Shown: in pieces, positions 13,613 through 24,760 of the stretch | Layout: every line of letters starts with the position of its first letter | Numbering within the stretch: the first letter of the stretch is position 1 | NCBI RefSeq assembly: GCF_030272615.1 | Contig: NC_081405.1 | Coordinates: 573,899,252-573,963,251, forward strand | Length of the DNA stretch: 64,000 nucleotides | Reading direction: 5' to 3' | From: Cryptomeria japonica | Lineage: Eukaryota; Streptophyta; Pinopsida; Cupressales; Cupressaceae | Translations under genes and position numbers: made by a program | Notes under the pieces: model-generated | Told to the model about the DNA's origin: nothing | Seen by the model: only the letters and a program-made list of their open reading frames with translations | Database searches by the model: none

Positions 13613-13973
13613 AAAAAAAAACTCCTATTTGAGACAAAGACGCATTTCTGCTATGTAGACATGATTTTACCTTACCTATATGCACTTTTGTAGCATAGAT
13701 GTTCTTTCTTAGCATAGACATGAGACTGTTTGTGCATAAATCCACTTTCCTAACATAGACATGCATGTTTATCATAGACATGCTAGCATCTATAAGACAA
13801 CCTAGATGAAATATTTTCACACAAACATTCCCTAAGATAACATAGACGTGTTCCTACCCTAAATATCACTATTGCATTTTTTTTTATCTAGCCTCAAAAG
13901 CACAAATGGAAGCAATAAATGCAAGAATGTACAATGTGATATTGCAGTACTTACCGGCTCACCCATGTTGTCA

Positions 13974-13988
13974 GGTCTCTGATATCAA
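13974..13988 (-). other. Possible primer-binding site (initiator-Met-like), minus orientation
   Basis: On the minus strand the sequence reads TTGATATCAGAGACC, close to the TGGTATCAGAGC consensus used by many plant LTR retrotransposons. It lies upstream of the PMD region and points toward it, so the PMD frame may be the internal region of an LTR element whose 5' LTR would lie to the right. The matching LTR boundaries were not established. Confidence 0.35.
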
Positions 13989-14337
13989 CGGATGCGATTG
14001 AATCTGTGTAGCCTATCTACCATCTCTCCTACTTTGCTAACTTCTCTCTTTGCTCTGAGTGCTTTGTTCTCCAAAGTGCTATGGTTGTTGATGGGGATGT
14101 TTTTCCTTCTCGCTTGCATATATAACCTAACCCTAATCTTTCATGTCAGTCTTTCATTCCCGATCCAGTCTCTTCCTTGTCTGTCCTTTCTAGCCTTTCT
14201 TTCTTATTGAGAGATTGTATGCGATCTTTTCAAAAATTACATCTAATCTCTTGAGGGGGCATATCATTTTTGTCTTGGGGCAACTTTGTATCATTTTATC
14301 TTATCTTCTTTGAGCCAACGCGACAAGCTAGATTATC

Positions 14338-14353
14338 TCAAAGAGGGGCAAAA
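14338..14353 (+). other. Polypurine tract
   Basis: CAAAGAGGGGCAAAA directly precedes an LTR-like start (TGTAGACACC). This is the standard second-strand priming site of plant Ty3/gypsy elements and indicates plus orientation for the LTR that follows. Confidence 0.65.
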
Positions 14354-15085
14354 TGTAGACACCTAAAATTTTCCTATCTAATTGAATAAATATCTTATTT
14401 ATTTAATTATTTTTCTATTAATTAAATAAATCTTTATTTATTTAATTAATTAATTTATCCTCTCATAATCCTTTCCTCATTTAAATAAACACTTTTATTT
14501 ATTAAATTGTTCTTTCCCTAAATTAAATAAATATTTTATTTTTTTAATTGGTCCGACTTCCTGTATTAATTAAATAAAACTTTATTTTTTTAATTAATTT
14601 GTTATCTTTTTCCTTCAGTGACACATATCATTTATCTTTTAATTTTCCTCTACCTACCCTCTTACCATTTTATTATTTATTCTACCTACCCTTTAATCCT
14701 AGTTTACCATTTATCTTTATACCTCTTAATCTTATCCCTCCATTTTCTAAAGTATCTTCTATATAAGATGATACTCTCCCTCATCATCAACCCTAATCAA
14801 TCCAGCTAGCTAAATACTACGTCAATCAAGCCTTCAAGAAATCAAGCATCACAACCACAATATGTTCTTTGTTGATTTATTGTGCACATACATAATCTGA
14901 GCACAAATATACCAAGCAAGGTCAATGGAGATAGGAGATGATGGAGATTGAAACCCTACTTGACATGTGAATGGTATTATTGTTTATTTTGTTGATTTGC
15001 ATGATCTTAGGTATCTCTATTGATATTGGTGAATGTTTTATTATAGGATTTAGATTGTTTGAGGTTGCATCTTTGTGGTCTTACA
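14354..15085 (+). mobile_element. LTR of a Ty3/gypsy-like element (3' LTR or remnant)
   Basis: Begins TGTAGACACC immediately after a polypurine tract. It contains repeated AT-rich TTAAATAAAT motifs, and a plausible end is GTCTTACA at 15085. The stretch is about 730 bp. A partner 5' LTR and a TSD were not found, so the right border is an estimate. It abuts telomere-like block 2. Confidence 0.55.
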
Positions 15086-15109
15086 ATAGATTTGTCATCA
15101 TCATTTTTC

Positions 15110-16992
15110 ACCATATACAAAACTCAATTAAACCCTAACCCATACTAAAATAAATTGAACCCTATCCTTAAACCAAATTGTACCATAACTTGGAAATAAA
15201 ATTCAACCATACCCTAAACCAAATTGAATATTATACCTTACAATAAACCAAATTTAGCCCCAAGCATAAACCTAATTGAACACTAAACCAATTTGATCAC
15301 TAACCCTATGTCTAATTAAATACTAAAATAAATTGAACACTAACCCTTATTAAAATAGGCTAATTCTTTTAGTCCCAGCACTAATTGTAATTCTATATCT
15401 ATCTTATTAAACCCCACTAAACTAAATTGTACCATAAAAAAAAGAAACCAAATTGAATCATAACCTTAAACACTTAATTGAACATTAAACCAAATTAAAC
15501 TCTCACCCTAGGACTGAAGTAAAATTATTCCCTAATCATGAACCTAATTAAATAGTAAGACAAATTTAAAACTAAAAAAATCAAACCCTAAACCTCACAT
15601 TAAACCAAAATCTTAATTAAACTATAAGCTTTATAAAACACTAACATAAATTGAATCCTAACTCTTATTAAGCCCTAACCCTTGAATTTAATCATAACCC
15701 TAAATGTAATAAAATACTAAAGTAGATTGAAACCTAATGTATGGATCAGTGCACTACCTACTCTCTCCTTCACTAGGACTCAAGTGAAACTTTAGTCTTG
15801 ATAATAAACCAAATAATACCCTAACCCTAACTTTAAACCAAATGTAACACTAACCTTAACACTAAACCAAATTGAATCCTAATCCAAAACGTAATTAACA
15901 ATAAACTAAATTAAACTTTAAACCTTATTAAATTTTAATCATAGCCATAACCATAGTTCTATATCTAATCCTTATCTTAAAACTAAACCTAATTGAACCA
16001 TAACCCTAAACCTTATTGAACATTATACCAAATTGAACCATAACCCTAAACCTCATTTAACACTATACAAAATTGAACTTTTAACTCTTCATAAATTAGG
16101 GCTAACTTTAATCCTAACTCTAATTCTATGTCTTATCCCAACCCTAAAACTAAAGAAAATTTAATCATGACCTTAAATTTAATTAAACCCTAACCTTAAG
16201 ACTAAAGAAAAATATATATTGAACCCTAATCTTTATAAACACTAGTACAAATTAAATCTTGGCCCTTATTCAACCTATAACCAAATTGAACCTGAACCCT
16301 AAAACTAAATAAACACAAATAAATTAATGCCTAACCTCAATCCTCAACCAAATTGAACCCTAACCCTAAACATCATTAACCTTAAATATAGTTAAACACT
16401 AAACTAACTTAAACCCTCGTCAGCCAAATTTATTTCTAACCTTAGACTAAATTGAACCTTAACCTTAAATATAGTTAAACACTAAACTAAATTATACCCT
16501 AACTAAACCAAGTCAAATCCTAACCTTAAAACAAATCATATACTAACTCTTTCACTAAACCTAATCAAACCCTAACTCTAGATAAAATTAAACCCTAACC
16601 ATAATAGTAAACTAAAATGAACCCTAATCCTTTTTAAATTAGTGCTCCATTTTAATCCCAACCTTAACTACAATTGTTTATCTAATCTTGAACCTAATAT
16701 TAAACCAAATCGAACCCTAATTATACCACTAAACGAAGTTCAATCCTCATCCCAACCCTAAACCAAAATGAATCATAAGATTAATAGTATACAAATTTCA
16801 ACCTTAATCGTTAAACAACCCTTAGTCTAAATGAATATTAACTAACTTTTAATTTCAATCCTAAATATCATTCTATACGTACCCTAACACTAAAATAAAT
16901 TTAACCTTAGCCCTAAATTTAATTGAACCCTAACCCTAGCACTATAATACAACCTAAATTTAGCCCTACCCCTAAAGATAATTAAATAGTAT
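15110..16992 (+). repeat. Degenerate telomere-like repeat block 2
   Basis: CCCTAA-type motifs interspersed with AAACCAAATTGAA and AAATTGAACCCTAA. It is more diverged than block 1 and has a different longer-period motif (CTAAATTGAACC). It breaks at 16992, where a solo LTR begins, and resumes briefly after 20017 (CCCCAACCCTAAAC). The LTR therefore inserted into an existing block. Confidence 0.85.
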
Positions 16993-18102
16993 TGTTGCAC
17001 CCCATTGTGATGCTACTATTTTACTTTTACTTGTTTAGTTAAAATAACTTGTCGCATAAACATGTTTTGAATATGTATATATATTTTGGTTGTGAAATAA
17101 TTAAATGTATATGCAATCAATATGATGTTTTGATATGATGTATATATATGTTTTAATAATGTCTAACTACTATTGTGATGTGCCAAGTTAGATGTAGGAA
17201 ATGAACAATCGTCTAGGAGGAGGAAAAGTATCACTCGGGAGAGGAATTTAGTTTGGTAATCTTAATATTTGTTCCTTATTGAGCTATCACACACTCACAA
17301 CCTAGTTGGTCAAGTTGAGTTAGATTTGTTGGGTGGTAATCAGATGCTTTTTATTATTTCAGTTGTTTATCCTTATTTGAAATGTTTGATTGAATCTCTT
17401 CATAAGATTAAACCTTGTGCTTTCATGTCGATGAATGTATATATATATATGTATCGACTGACTAATATTGATCTTTCCACATTATAGTTTTTATGTTTCT
17501 GTTATATCTATAATGTATTTAATTATTTGAGTTATCAATATCTTATACTAATATGTATAAATTAGTAAATATAATATTTTAATTGAAATCCGTCTGCATG
17601 TCATTCACCTCAACCTCTACATGGAAGGAGGAGTATTCTAAGGAAGGGGCGTCCACCATGGAGGGTGGTGCAACCCTAAACCTTAGGAGGGTGGTGCGGT
17701 GGTAACACCGCCACCTCTTCCTTTTTCATTTGCTAAGGAAGTGCTAGGAATTAAAGCAGTCAATACACATCATCTCACTTTACTAATGGGATATGTATTG
17801 ACTATGTGTTTTTTGACAAAGTCAACCCCCTTTGCAATCTTAGAAAGTGGAATTTGTATAAAGAAAATTGGCATAATAAGACATGGTCGATAAGAGTATA
17901 GTAATTAGGTAGAAGGCTATTTTGATTATGAGTATGCGAGATAAATAACTAGGTAACAACCTAGCTATTATTACTTGTATTTTTATAAGAATGAAGAGAT
18001 AGAGTTCTTTTTATTTAGGTAACTAATCAATGATAATTACTCATTGTGACTTAGTGAAAGGGTGATTCATAGTATTCTTTTGATGGACTATTATTGTCAA
18101 TC

Positions 18103-18120
18103 ATAGGATAGTAAATAGTT
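18103..18120. repeat. Target-site duplication of the truncated LINE (left copy)
   Basis: The 18 bp ATAGGATAGTAAATAGTT recur exactly at 18734-18751. They flank the LINE copy and demonstrate target-primed insertion. Confidence 0.95.
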
Positions 18121-18733
18121 TTTGATAAAAATAAATGGGTTTTACATGGACCCAAAACTGAGTTTTATAGAAGCTGGCCATCAGCCAACCAAACAGAAAC
18201 CAATAGGGGAAAACCGCAGACTGAGCTCAAAAGCAAAAAGAAACAATAGATAAAAAAACAAAGCATAGACAAACACTCAATTAGGCGAGTGCACTAGCTC
18301 CTTGTTTTTCTATATGGTAAACTTATTGATTTCCTCCAAGTCCTCCATAATGAACCTGGAGGTACCCTTATTGCTACTCCTGCTTTTGGTCCTGGAACTA
18401 GGGCCCGTAGTTTTATTGCCACCCACAATAGAATCTTCACCACACGAATCTTTCTTTTTCTTACTATCACCAGGATAATCACTATCAATAGGATTGGATC
18501 TATACTCCACCACCATGGCATTGATCATTTCTAGCCCCTCCATACTATTTCTCATGGCCTCCTTGCTTATGTCTACCAGATTCTTAAGGTTATTCTTGAT
18601 CTCCTCCATAGACTGCTCAACCTTCTCAATTCTTTTCTCATTATTACATTTCATAACCTCCACATCATGGGAAATATTTTGGGTCATGATCATGAGATTC
18701 TCCATTTTGTTAGGCTTAGGCAAATTAGTGAAG
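18121..18733 (-). mobile_element. 5'-truncated LINE of the A/B lineage (ORF3 3' end + 3' UTR)
   Basis: A minus-strand insertion with perfect 18-bp TSDs. Its 3' end is at the left (TTATTTTTATCAAAAA on minus), and the 5' end is truncated within ORF3. The 3' UTR carries GGCCAGC, ATGTAAA and a short stem (TGGGT/ACCCA) as in the other copies of this lineage. Because it begins inside ORF3 and ends with the LINE tail, ORF3 must be part of the LINE RNA. Confidence 0.85.
18310..18723 (-). CDS. ORF3 C-terminal coiled-coil fragment (137 codons, open)
   Basis: An uninterrupted frame of 137 codons. The N-terminal half is a heptad-like, charged helix (KMENLMIMTQNISHD, RIEKVEQSMEEIKNNL, EGLEMINAM). The C-terminal half is polar and basic (DSKKKKDS, SSRTKSRSSNKG) and ends EEINKFTI. 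It corresponds in position and type to the C-terminal coiled coils at 33132-33536 (LINE A) and 52284-52751 (LINE B), although sequence identity is low by eye. The methionine is probably not a natural start, since the 5' end of the insertion lies 10 bp upstream. It is likely a non-functional passenger of a truncated insertion, but the lack of stops suggests a relatively recent event. Confidence 0.6.
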   Translation of the reverse strand: MPKPNKMENLMIMTQNISHDVEVMKCNNEKRIEKVEQSMEEIKNNLKNLVDISKEAMRNSMEGLEMINAMVVEYRSNPIDSDYPGDSKKKKDSCGEDSIVGGNKTTGPSSRTKSRSSNKGTSRFIMEDLEEINKFTI

Positions 18734-18751
18734 ATAGGATAGTAAATAGTT
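18734..18751. repeat. Target-site duplication of the truncated LINE (right copy)
   Basis: Exact second copy of the 18-bp sequence at 18103-18120. Confidence 0.95.
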
Positions 18752-20059
18752 GCTAAGTCATAGTGGTGTCAATAAGCATGTGATTTGTGGCAACTTAGAG
18801 ACCTTAATTGTAGCCTTAGGTTTCTCATATTTTTAGTATATATATATATGAGAAACATTAGAGGATAATATTCATTCATTCTCTCATCCATTCATTTGTC
18901 CATTCACTCATTCGCTTTCAATTCCATTTTGTTTTTCTCATTGCTTAGTGCTCACATTTTCATTGTTGAAGAGTAGTATTAGTGTAAGAAAGAATTAGAG
19001 AAATATTTCATAGAAGGCTTGGAAATTATAGGATAGAGGAATAGTGGAGGAGCTAGCATATATGAAGGGAAGATTCAATTTGATTTATAAGCTTGATTAT
19101 AGGCATGGGAAATTATTCTTCCTATTTATATGTAAGTTATATGTTATTGCACAGACTTGATTGAACAAGAAAGATTGTGTTATTGAATGTACGTGTTTTA
19201 TTATGTGATTGAATTAGAAGTCTTTTAATTAGAATCAGGTATTGGAATATAAAATAGATTTATGCTATGATTTTAGGATGAATATAGGAAATAATGAGTC
19301 CATACTGTAGGCTTACATTAATCATGGTGGGGATTGTTTTTTATATATGTTTCCTAATATTAACTCATTGGATAAATATGAGATAGTTATGGACAGTTAT
19401 CCAAATAGAGAAAAGAAGTGGGTAAACATATGACTCTCAGTTTAAGTACGAAGTGTTGAACTCTTTGGCCAAAGTAATGTAGGTTTTCTTTGTCTACATT
19501 GTCAGTCCACTGTGATATAGGTTTACGTACTAGGAAGGGAACATCATACTAATAAGATGAAACTTAAGTATGATAACACTAGTTATGTAGGAAACAAAAC
19601 TATGCTCATGAGGATTTAATATTTTGAGGTTACCAAACCAAACTCTTTATCAAAGGGTCGGGTCGCTTCTAATAGAAGAGGCGTAGGGGACTATTAACTC
19701 TTGGTTGGGTGGAAAAGCACTTGATTAATGCTCTTCCTCATGCCAGGAAGGACATCCAGACCACTATGTTTTACTTATGTACTCTTTAAGCTAAGTTGAA
19801 GCTTTATTTGTATTCAAATATTCCTAAAGCAAATGGAAATTTTAAAAGGATAATATAAATGAATTTATATTCTTATGAATATAACATTGTATATGTTTCA
19901 TGATAAATGAAAATGAAAAGGGAATTTTTATTACTTGTATTTTGGTAGCGTATTTCTTTTTCACTCATGGGCTAAAACTTGGTAAAAATAAAAGGGTAGA
20001 AAAAATGGGTTGTTACAAGTACACCAACTTAAATAAATTACCCCAACCCTAAACAATAA

Positions 20060-20799
20060 TAATAATTTGAAACCCATCTATTATGAAAGTATAAGAGTGG
20101 GCATGCAACCCTTTCTAACCCTAGGCACTTTCCTCGTCAGCTGCCACCCACTTAGGTGAAATAGGGACGATACCAAATAAAAATAAAATATACTCTTCAA
20201 ACACACACTCAAGAGAGATTTAAAATACCTCAATTGAATATATAAAATTTTCGTGTTTACCTTCAACCTAATTTTATCTCCCCTTTTACATTTGATAATT
20301 TTCCTTACGCACTGGCATTAAATTCCACACCATACTAAGTATAGACTATATTGGAGGTTAGAGCTTAACACATTTAAGATTATTGAGGGTGAATTTTCCA
20401 TGACTAGTATTCCATATTGCTAATGTCCATAAAAAATATTTCATTCTATCCTCATACTTAAGGAATGTCGAATCATTCTTGTAATTGAAGTTTCATGAAT
20501 ATCCAATTGACTAATGAATCAAATAATAAATGTCCCAACTATAGGTTGCGTAAAACATGCTTCATACTATACTTTCAAAATTAATAGCTTTCAATATCTA
20601 GAGACCAAGTAATCATAGTTATACCCTTCTCACATATTGCTAGAACATAGCTTAATTCAATCCATTAATTATCCAACAAAAAGCTACCATTAGGATTCTG
20701 AAATCTAAGAGTATATAAAATTTGCATTTAAGTTAACAAGAACACTAAACAAAGAACCCTCTTGGAGACCATTGAAGGCTAACAAGAACCCCCTTGGGG
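20060..20799. other. No gene seen
   Basis: AT-rich intergenic DNA between the end of telomere-like block 2 and the truncated start of LINE A. I see no domain or repeat to report. Confidence 0.5.
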
Positions 20800-20849
20800 A
20801 CCATTCCTTCCTTCATTAATAAAGAACAAAACAATTTCCTTGTTTCCAT

Positions 20850-22690
20850 TCCTTCTTAAGGGGAAGTTAAGAAAGCAGTGTTCTCCTTTGAAGGCAATAA
20901 AGCCCTAGGATCTGATGGATTCCCAATGTTATTATTTCAAACCTTTTGGAGTATTATCAAATAGGATTTGGTTAGGGGAGTGCAAGAATTTTTTGGGTCT
21001 AGACTTATCTTAAGGGAACTCAATGCCACATTTCTGGTTTTGATCCCCAAATGTCCAGGGCCTGACTCGATGTATCAATTCAGACTGATGAGTTTGTGTA
21101 ATTCCTTCTATAAGATTATTTTGAAGTTGGTTACTAGTAGATTGCTCACGGTTCTTTCTTCCATTATCTCACCCCAACAAAGTGTCTTTGTGCTTGGAAG
21201 ACAAATTATAGACTCTATCATCAGTATTCATGAAAATATTCACTTGCTGGTGGACTGGAAGAAACAGGGCTTCCTATTGAAATTGGATTTGTCTAAGGCC
21301 TATGATTGGGTGGACTGGGGGTTTTTGGACACGGTGCTTAGAGTTTTTGGTTTTTGTGAAAATTTTATTCAGCCTGTTGGCCAACTCATTTTTACCCCTT
21401 CATTCTCTATCATCATGAATGGAGTTCCCACCCCTTTCTTTAAATCTTCTAGGGGCATCAGGTAAGGGGACCCCATTTCCCCTATTCTCTTTATTATCTT
21501 GGTTGAATGTATGGGTAGAAATATAAAAATACTTTTTTTTAGGGTCATTTGTTGGGATTGTCTCCTTCGTCTGGATATAAGGTGTGTTCTCACCAACAAT
21601 TTATTGATGATGTGATTTTAATGGGTACTTCATCGATCAGAGAAGCAACTAACATGAAGAACCTTCTCAATACTTATAGTGCTTCTTCAGGCCAATTGAT
21701 CAACTAGGAGAAAAGCTCTTTATTTTTCTTCAACAGTCTAGAGGACAGATAAACTAGGATGGCCCATATCCTGGGTTGCCAAATTTTCCAACCTCCTTCT
21801 ATTTACTTGGGTCTCCCCTTGGGTATGAAACCTACAGATCTTTTCTGGAATAGTCTTATTGATAGATTCAATGGGAAGCTAGCTGGGTGCAAAGGGGACC
21901 TTCTTAGCCAAGCAAGTAAAATCCAACTCTTGAAATCTTCTCTCCAAAGTCTTCCGATTTATGCCTTAAGTCTCTTCAAAATTCCAGGAAAATTTGGAGA
22001 TGCAATTGAGAAAATTCAGAAATATTTCCTATGGTCTGGGGTTGAGGACAAGAAGAGAATTCCCCTCATTGCCTGGGATAAAGTTTGCAAACCGAATAAG
22101 TTGGGGGGGACTTGGCTTGAGAAACATTAAAACCCTTAATAAAGCCCTCCTAGCCAAACAAATATGGAGAATCTATTAGGGAATAGGTGAATGGAATGAA
22201 ATTTAGAAGGAAAATAGGTCTAAATCCTACCATGGAAGATTTCCTTGCCTCAGATCAAATCCCGATTGGCTCTACCATAAGAAGTAATATTACTCATGCA
22301 AAAGGAATTGTGAGTCTAGGCAAAGTGTGGATCATTGGTAATGGTATAAGGGTCGATTTCTGGGATGATTCCTAGATTGGAGGTGCTCCTCTGAATGATC
22401 ATTATGTTCCTTAGGTGATCATCCAAGCCTGCAAGAACAAGTTTGGTGTCAAATTTTTTGACTAATGGAGAGATCAAAAGTGGGTGGACCTGAGAACTAT
22501 TGATCCCAACCTAAAGCATGTTAATTTGAATCTCAACCAGGTTGTCATTAACCTAAGAAGGGAGGACCACTTGGTTTGGGGAGGAACCTCTTCAGGGAAT
22601 TATCTGGTGGCTTTTGTGTCCTTATGTTGGCTTAGTTTCAAGACTCCATCCCCTATTGGGACAAAGATCGGTTTACAGATTTGACTCCTA
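20850..22690 (+). pseudogene. LINE A reverse transcriptase, interrupted
   Basis: RT domain of an L1-type ORF2 (RVT_1, PF00078). Visible motifs in order: NKALGSDGFPM, LIPKCPGPDSMYQFR, SPQQSVFVLGRQIID, LLKLDLSKAYDWVDW, then a stop in what should be RQGDP, ILFIILVECM, the catalytic box FIDDVILMG at about 21600, and YLGLPLGMK. It continues into the post-RT region (LLSQASKIQLLKSSLQSLPIY, FLWSGVEDKKRIPLIAWDKVC). The catalytic DD is retained. In-frame stops lie at about 20966, 21463, 21705 and 21750, with at least one frameshift near 21540. The molecule cannot be made intact. Confidence 0.85.
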
Positions 22691-22746
22691 AAATAAATAT
22701 TTTTTTATAGATTCTTTCGCAAAATAAAATTCTAACCACAGATAAC
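22640..22746 (+). pseudogene. LINE A zinc-binding region, 5' half
   Basis: Encodes the start of the zf-RVT module (PF13966): WDKDRF-TDL-PKINIFLWI, then KILTTDNL. It ends exactly at the TSD TTGAG of the nested LTR element. The other half resumes at 30676. Confidence 0.75.
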
Positions 22747-22751
22747 TTGAG
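22747..22751. repeat. TSD of nested LTR element, left copy (TTGAG)
   Basis: TTGAG precedes TGTAAAG of the left LTR. The right copy at 30671-30675 is CTGAG, one substitution. The host codons read through when one copy is kept. Confidence 0.85.
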
Positions 22752-24018
22752 TGTAAAGTGGAAAAATCGAACCCTAGTCGTCCTCCCCTCCCCAATTCCG
22801 AGGAGAGAGAAGGGAGAGTCACTAGGGTTGATGGTTTTCACTTAGGGGAGACTTTACATTCAAAAGAGGGGTTGAAACCCACAAGATCCAATCCCACGCA
22901 ATGCAAGATTGGATTCTATATGAGTTTCAAGGGTTGTGATAGCAAGGATACCCTCTTTTGTAAAGAAATGTGGAAAGAATGATTGAACTATGAATGCATG
23001 TAGAAGCAAGAAAGATTCACTTATAAATAGAGATAGGGATATGATATGAAGTTGCGGACCTGGAATTAGCAGTAAAATGTCGAGACGGCGCTGTCCTGCA
23101 AATTTGAGCAAAAGTTGACAGGACGATGGTGCCCGGCGTGCACACGGTCCTCCGAAAAATCCGCAAAATGAAGGGGGATCTGTTCGTCTCTGCACAAGGA
23201 TTCCAGATCTTCAATTTCAGCCGCATACCTGCAACCTACACACAGAAAAGTGAAGACGATTGGGGGGTTAGGGATTAGGGGTTTGCCCTTAGGTCAAACC
23301 CTGGTTTTGGAATTAACCAAGAAATGAGAAATGCTTGTAAATGTAATGTAAAACAAGTACTAATACCTTGTTGTAAGGATGTTTGTATCCTTATATGCGA
23401 AGGTATAGATGTTGTTGTATGTTGTATGTTGTATGTTGTAATATGTGATCTCCTCTTCAATGGTTGAATCCTTGTCTTGAATGCAACACCTAGCCTTGAA
23501 CGGAGACTTAGAATGATCAATTTCTTGAAGGAATGCTTGAATGCTTGAATGCTTGAATGCTTGAATATCGTTTTCGCATCTTGTACACATATGTCCTTCC
23601 TCCCCAAAATGGGAGAGGAAATGTAGTTTATATACTTGCCAATTAGGGTTGATAGACTGATTTTCCCGACCTTAGGCCAACCAGGAAATGTTATTTTCCA
23701 ATTTGCAAACAAAAAGGCCCGAAGTCCCATAGGAGACCGGGCCCAAAATAGGGCCAGGGACCAGGGCGCTGGGCACCATGGTCCTGGGGGACCAGGGCGC
23801 TGGGCGCCCTAGTCCTGAAGGACCAGGGCGCTGGGCGCTCTGGTCCCACCTCCCGGGATAGAGGGGTGCAAGGAGGGATCAAGCAGGGTGCTGGAAAAAT
23901 GCAGTTTTTGATGTCATGAACAAGTTTCGGGGTCTCCATTCAGGTTCAGTGTTGCGTCGCCATTGTGAAGACCCAAATGCGGTCGAAATTGCAAGTGTCA
24001 CAATTTTAGTATGCTACA
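22752..24018 (-). repeat. 3' LTR of the Gag-only element
   Basis: Runs TGTAAAG to GCTACA on plus. It contains a hairpin module at 23121-23150, (TGTTGTA)n at about 23412-23440, a run of GCTTGAAT octamers at about 23528-23568 (four here, more in the other LTR), a TATA-like GTATATAAAC on minus at about 23626-23636, and three tandem 31-bp units at 23758-23850, each holding a 27-nt hairpin. Frames shared with the other LTR are duplicates, not genes. Confidence 0.92.
23758..23850. repeat. Three tandem 31-bp units, each a GC-rich hairpin
   Basis: Units start at 23758, 23789 and 23820. The consensus has 12-nt arms GGACCAGGGCGC and GCGCCCTGGTCC around a 3-nt loop. They lie upstream of the LTR TATA-like box on minus, so they are in U3, and would be present at the 3' end of the genomic RNA. 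Equivalent units in the other LTR are at 30410, 30441 and 30472. Confidence 0.9.
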
Positions 24019-24033
24019 TTTAGCCCCCACTTT
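24019..24033 (-). other. Polypurine tract of the Gag-only element
   Basis: On minus AAAGTGGGGGCTAAA directly precedes the 3' LTR start (TGTAGC). This fixes the element's orientation as minus, in agreement with the gag frame. Confidence 0.85.
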
Positions 24034-24760
24034 AGCGGGAGTATAAGCGTACGCTCATACTTCCGGTAAAGTACAAGGAAACAACATTTGAAAAACTTTC
24101 ACCACGTCAAGGAGGCAAGATACACCAAGCCCCCAGTGGACTAAGGATCTTACGACTTCGATTGACAAAGTAAAAGGGAATATCATGAGGGAGAACCATG
24201 ACTGTCAGTAGTAAGGTTCCCTCACTATGAGTCATGCAAGAAAGATATCAAAAATTTTCAAGGCAAAGTTAAATTTGTCAAGAAATTTTCAAGTATCTTG
24301 AAAAGATATGGACGGGATGTATGCCCCCCTACGTTAAAGCGATCGCACACACCTCACCAAGGGTGATTGCTTTAAGGTAGTGATACATATAAGAAATGAG
24401 AAAGGAGCATGTTATCACAAGGATTTAGCCCCCAAGTGTGAGATAAGCCCAAGGATAATAGACACAAAACACAAAGCACAAGGTGACTTCGCTTTCCTCG
24501 GGGTCAGTATGCTGTATGATAATTCATGTATATCATATGTATGTATGCATAATTGTTCTTCATTCCCCAATCAAGGAAGGTCACCTAGAAGAAGGGAACA
24601 CATGTGTCTTTTGAGTCAACATGAGAGAGACCAAAAGAGATCTCAATGTTTTGCATCGTCCTCAAGTAGACAACACTAAGGACAACAAATAGAAGAATGA
24701 GAATAACACATAGAAGAAGTAACGAAAGAGAGGAGGAGAGAATCTGCTATGCTAATGAAA
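24034..24760 (-). other. 3' non-coding part of the Gag-only element
   Basis: No pol-like frame lies between the end of gag and the polypurine tract. A possible stem (TTAAAGCGATC against GATTGCTTTAA) sits at about 24334-24376. Confidence 0.6.

Larger units (their letters stand above)
16993..20017 (+). mobile_element. Solo LTR inserted in telomere-like block 2
   Basis: Starts TGTTGCACCCC and ends GGGTTGTTACA, canonical TG...CA ends with short inverted termini. It is flanked by AGTAT (16988-16992) and AGTAC (20018-20022), a 5-bp TSD with one change. Telomere-like repeat lies on both sides. Without the nested LINE (18121-18733 plus one 18-bp TSD copy) the LTR is about 2.4 kb. No pol or gag domain was found inside, which fits a solo LTR left by recombination. 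A short non-autonomous element is the alternative. No TATA box or poly-A signal was assigned. Confidence 0.7.

Noticed and set aside
13974-15085. Treating the minus primer-like site (13974), the plus polypurine tract (14338) and the LTR (14354) as one element
   Set aside because: Their orientations conflict, so they must belong to two different elements or one of them is a chance match.
23528-23568. CRISPR-like short tandem repeats (GCTTGAAT, also TGTTGTA and ATT arrays)
   Set aside because: There are no spacers, units are 3-8 bp, and the host is eukaryotic; these are microsatellites.
23275-23939. Minus-strand frames of 80-150 codons, also found at 29911-30382
   Set aside because: They lie inside the two LTRs and are similar only because the LTRs are duplicates; no domain.
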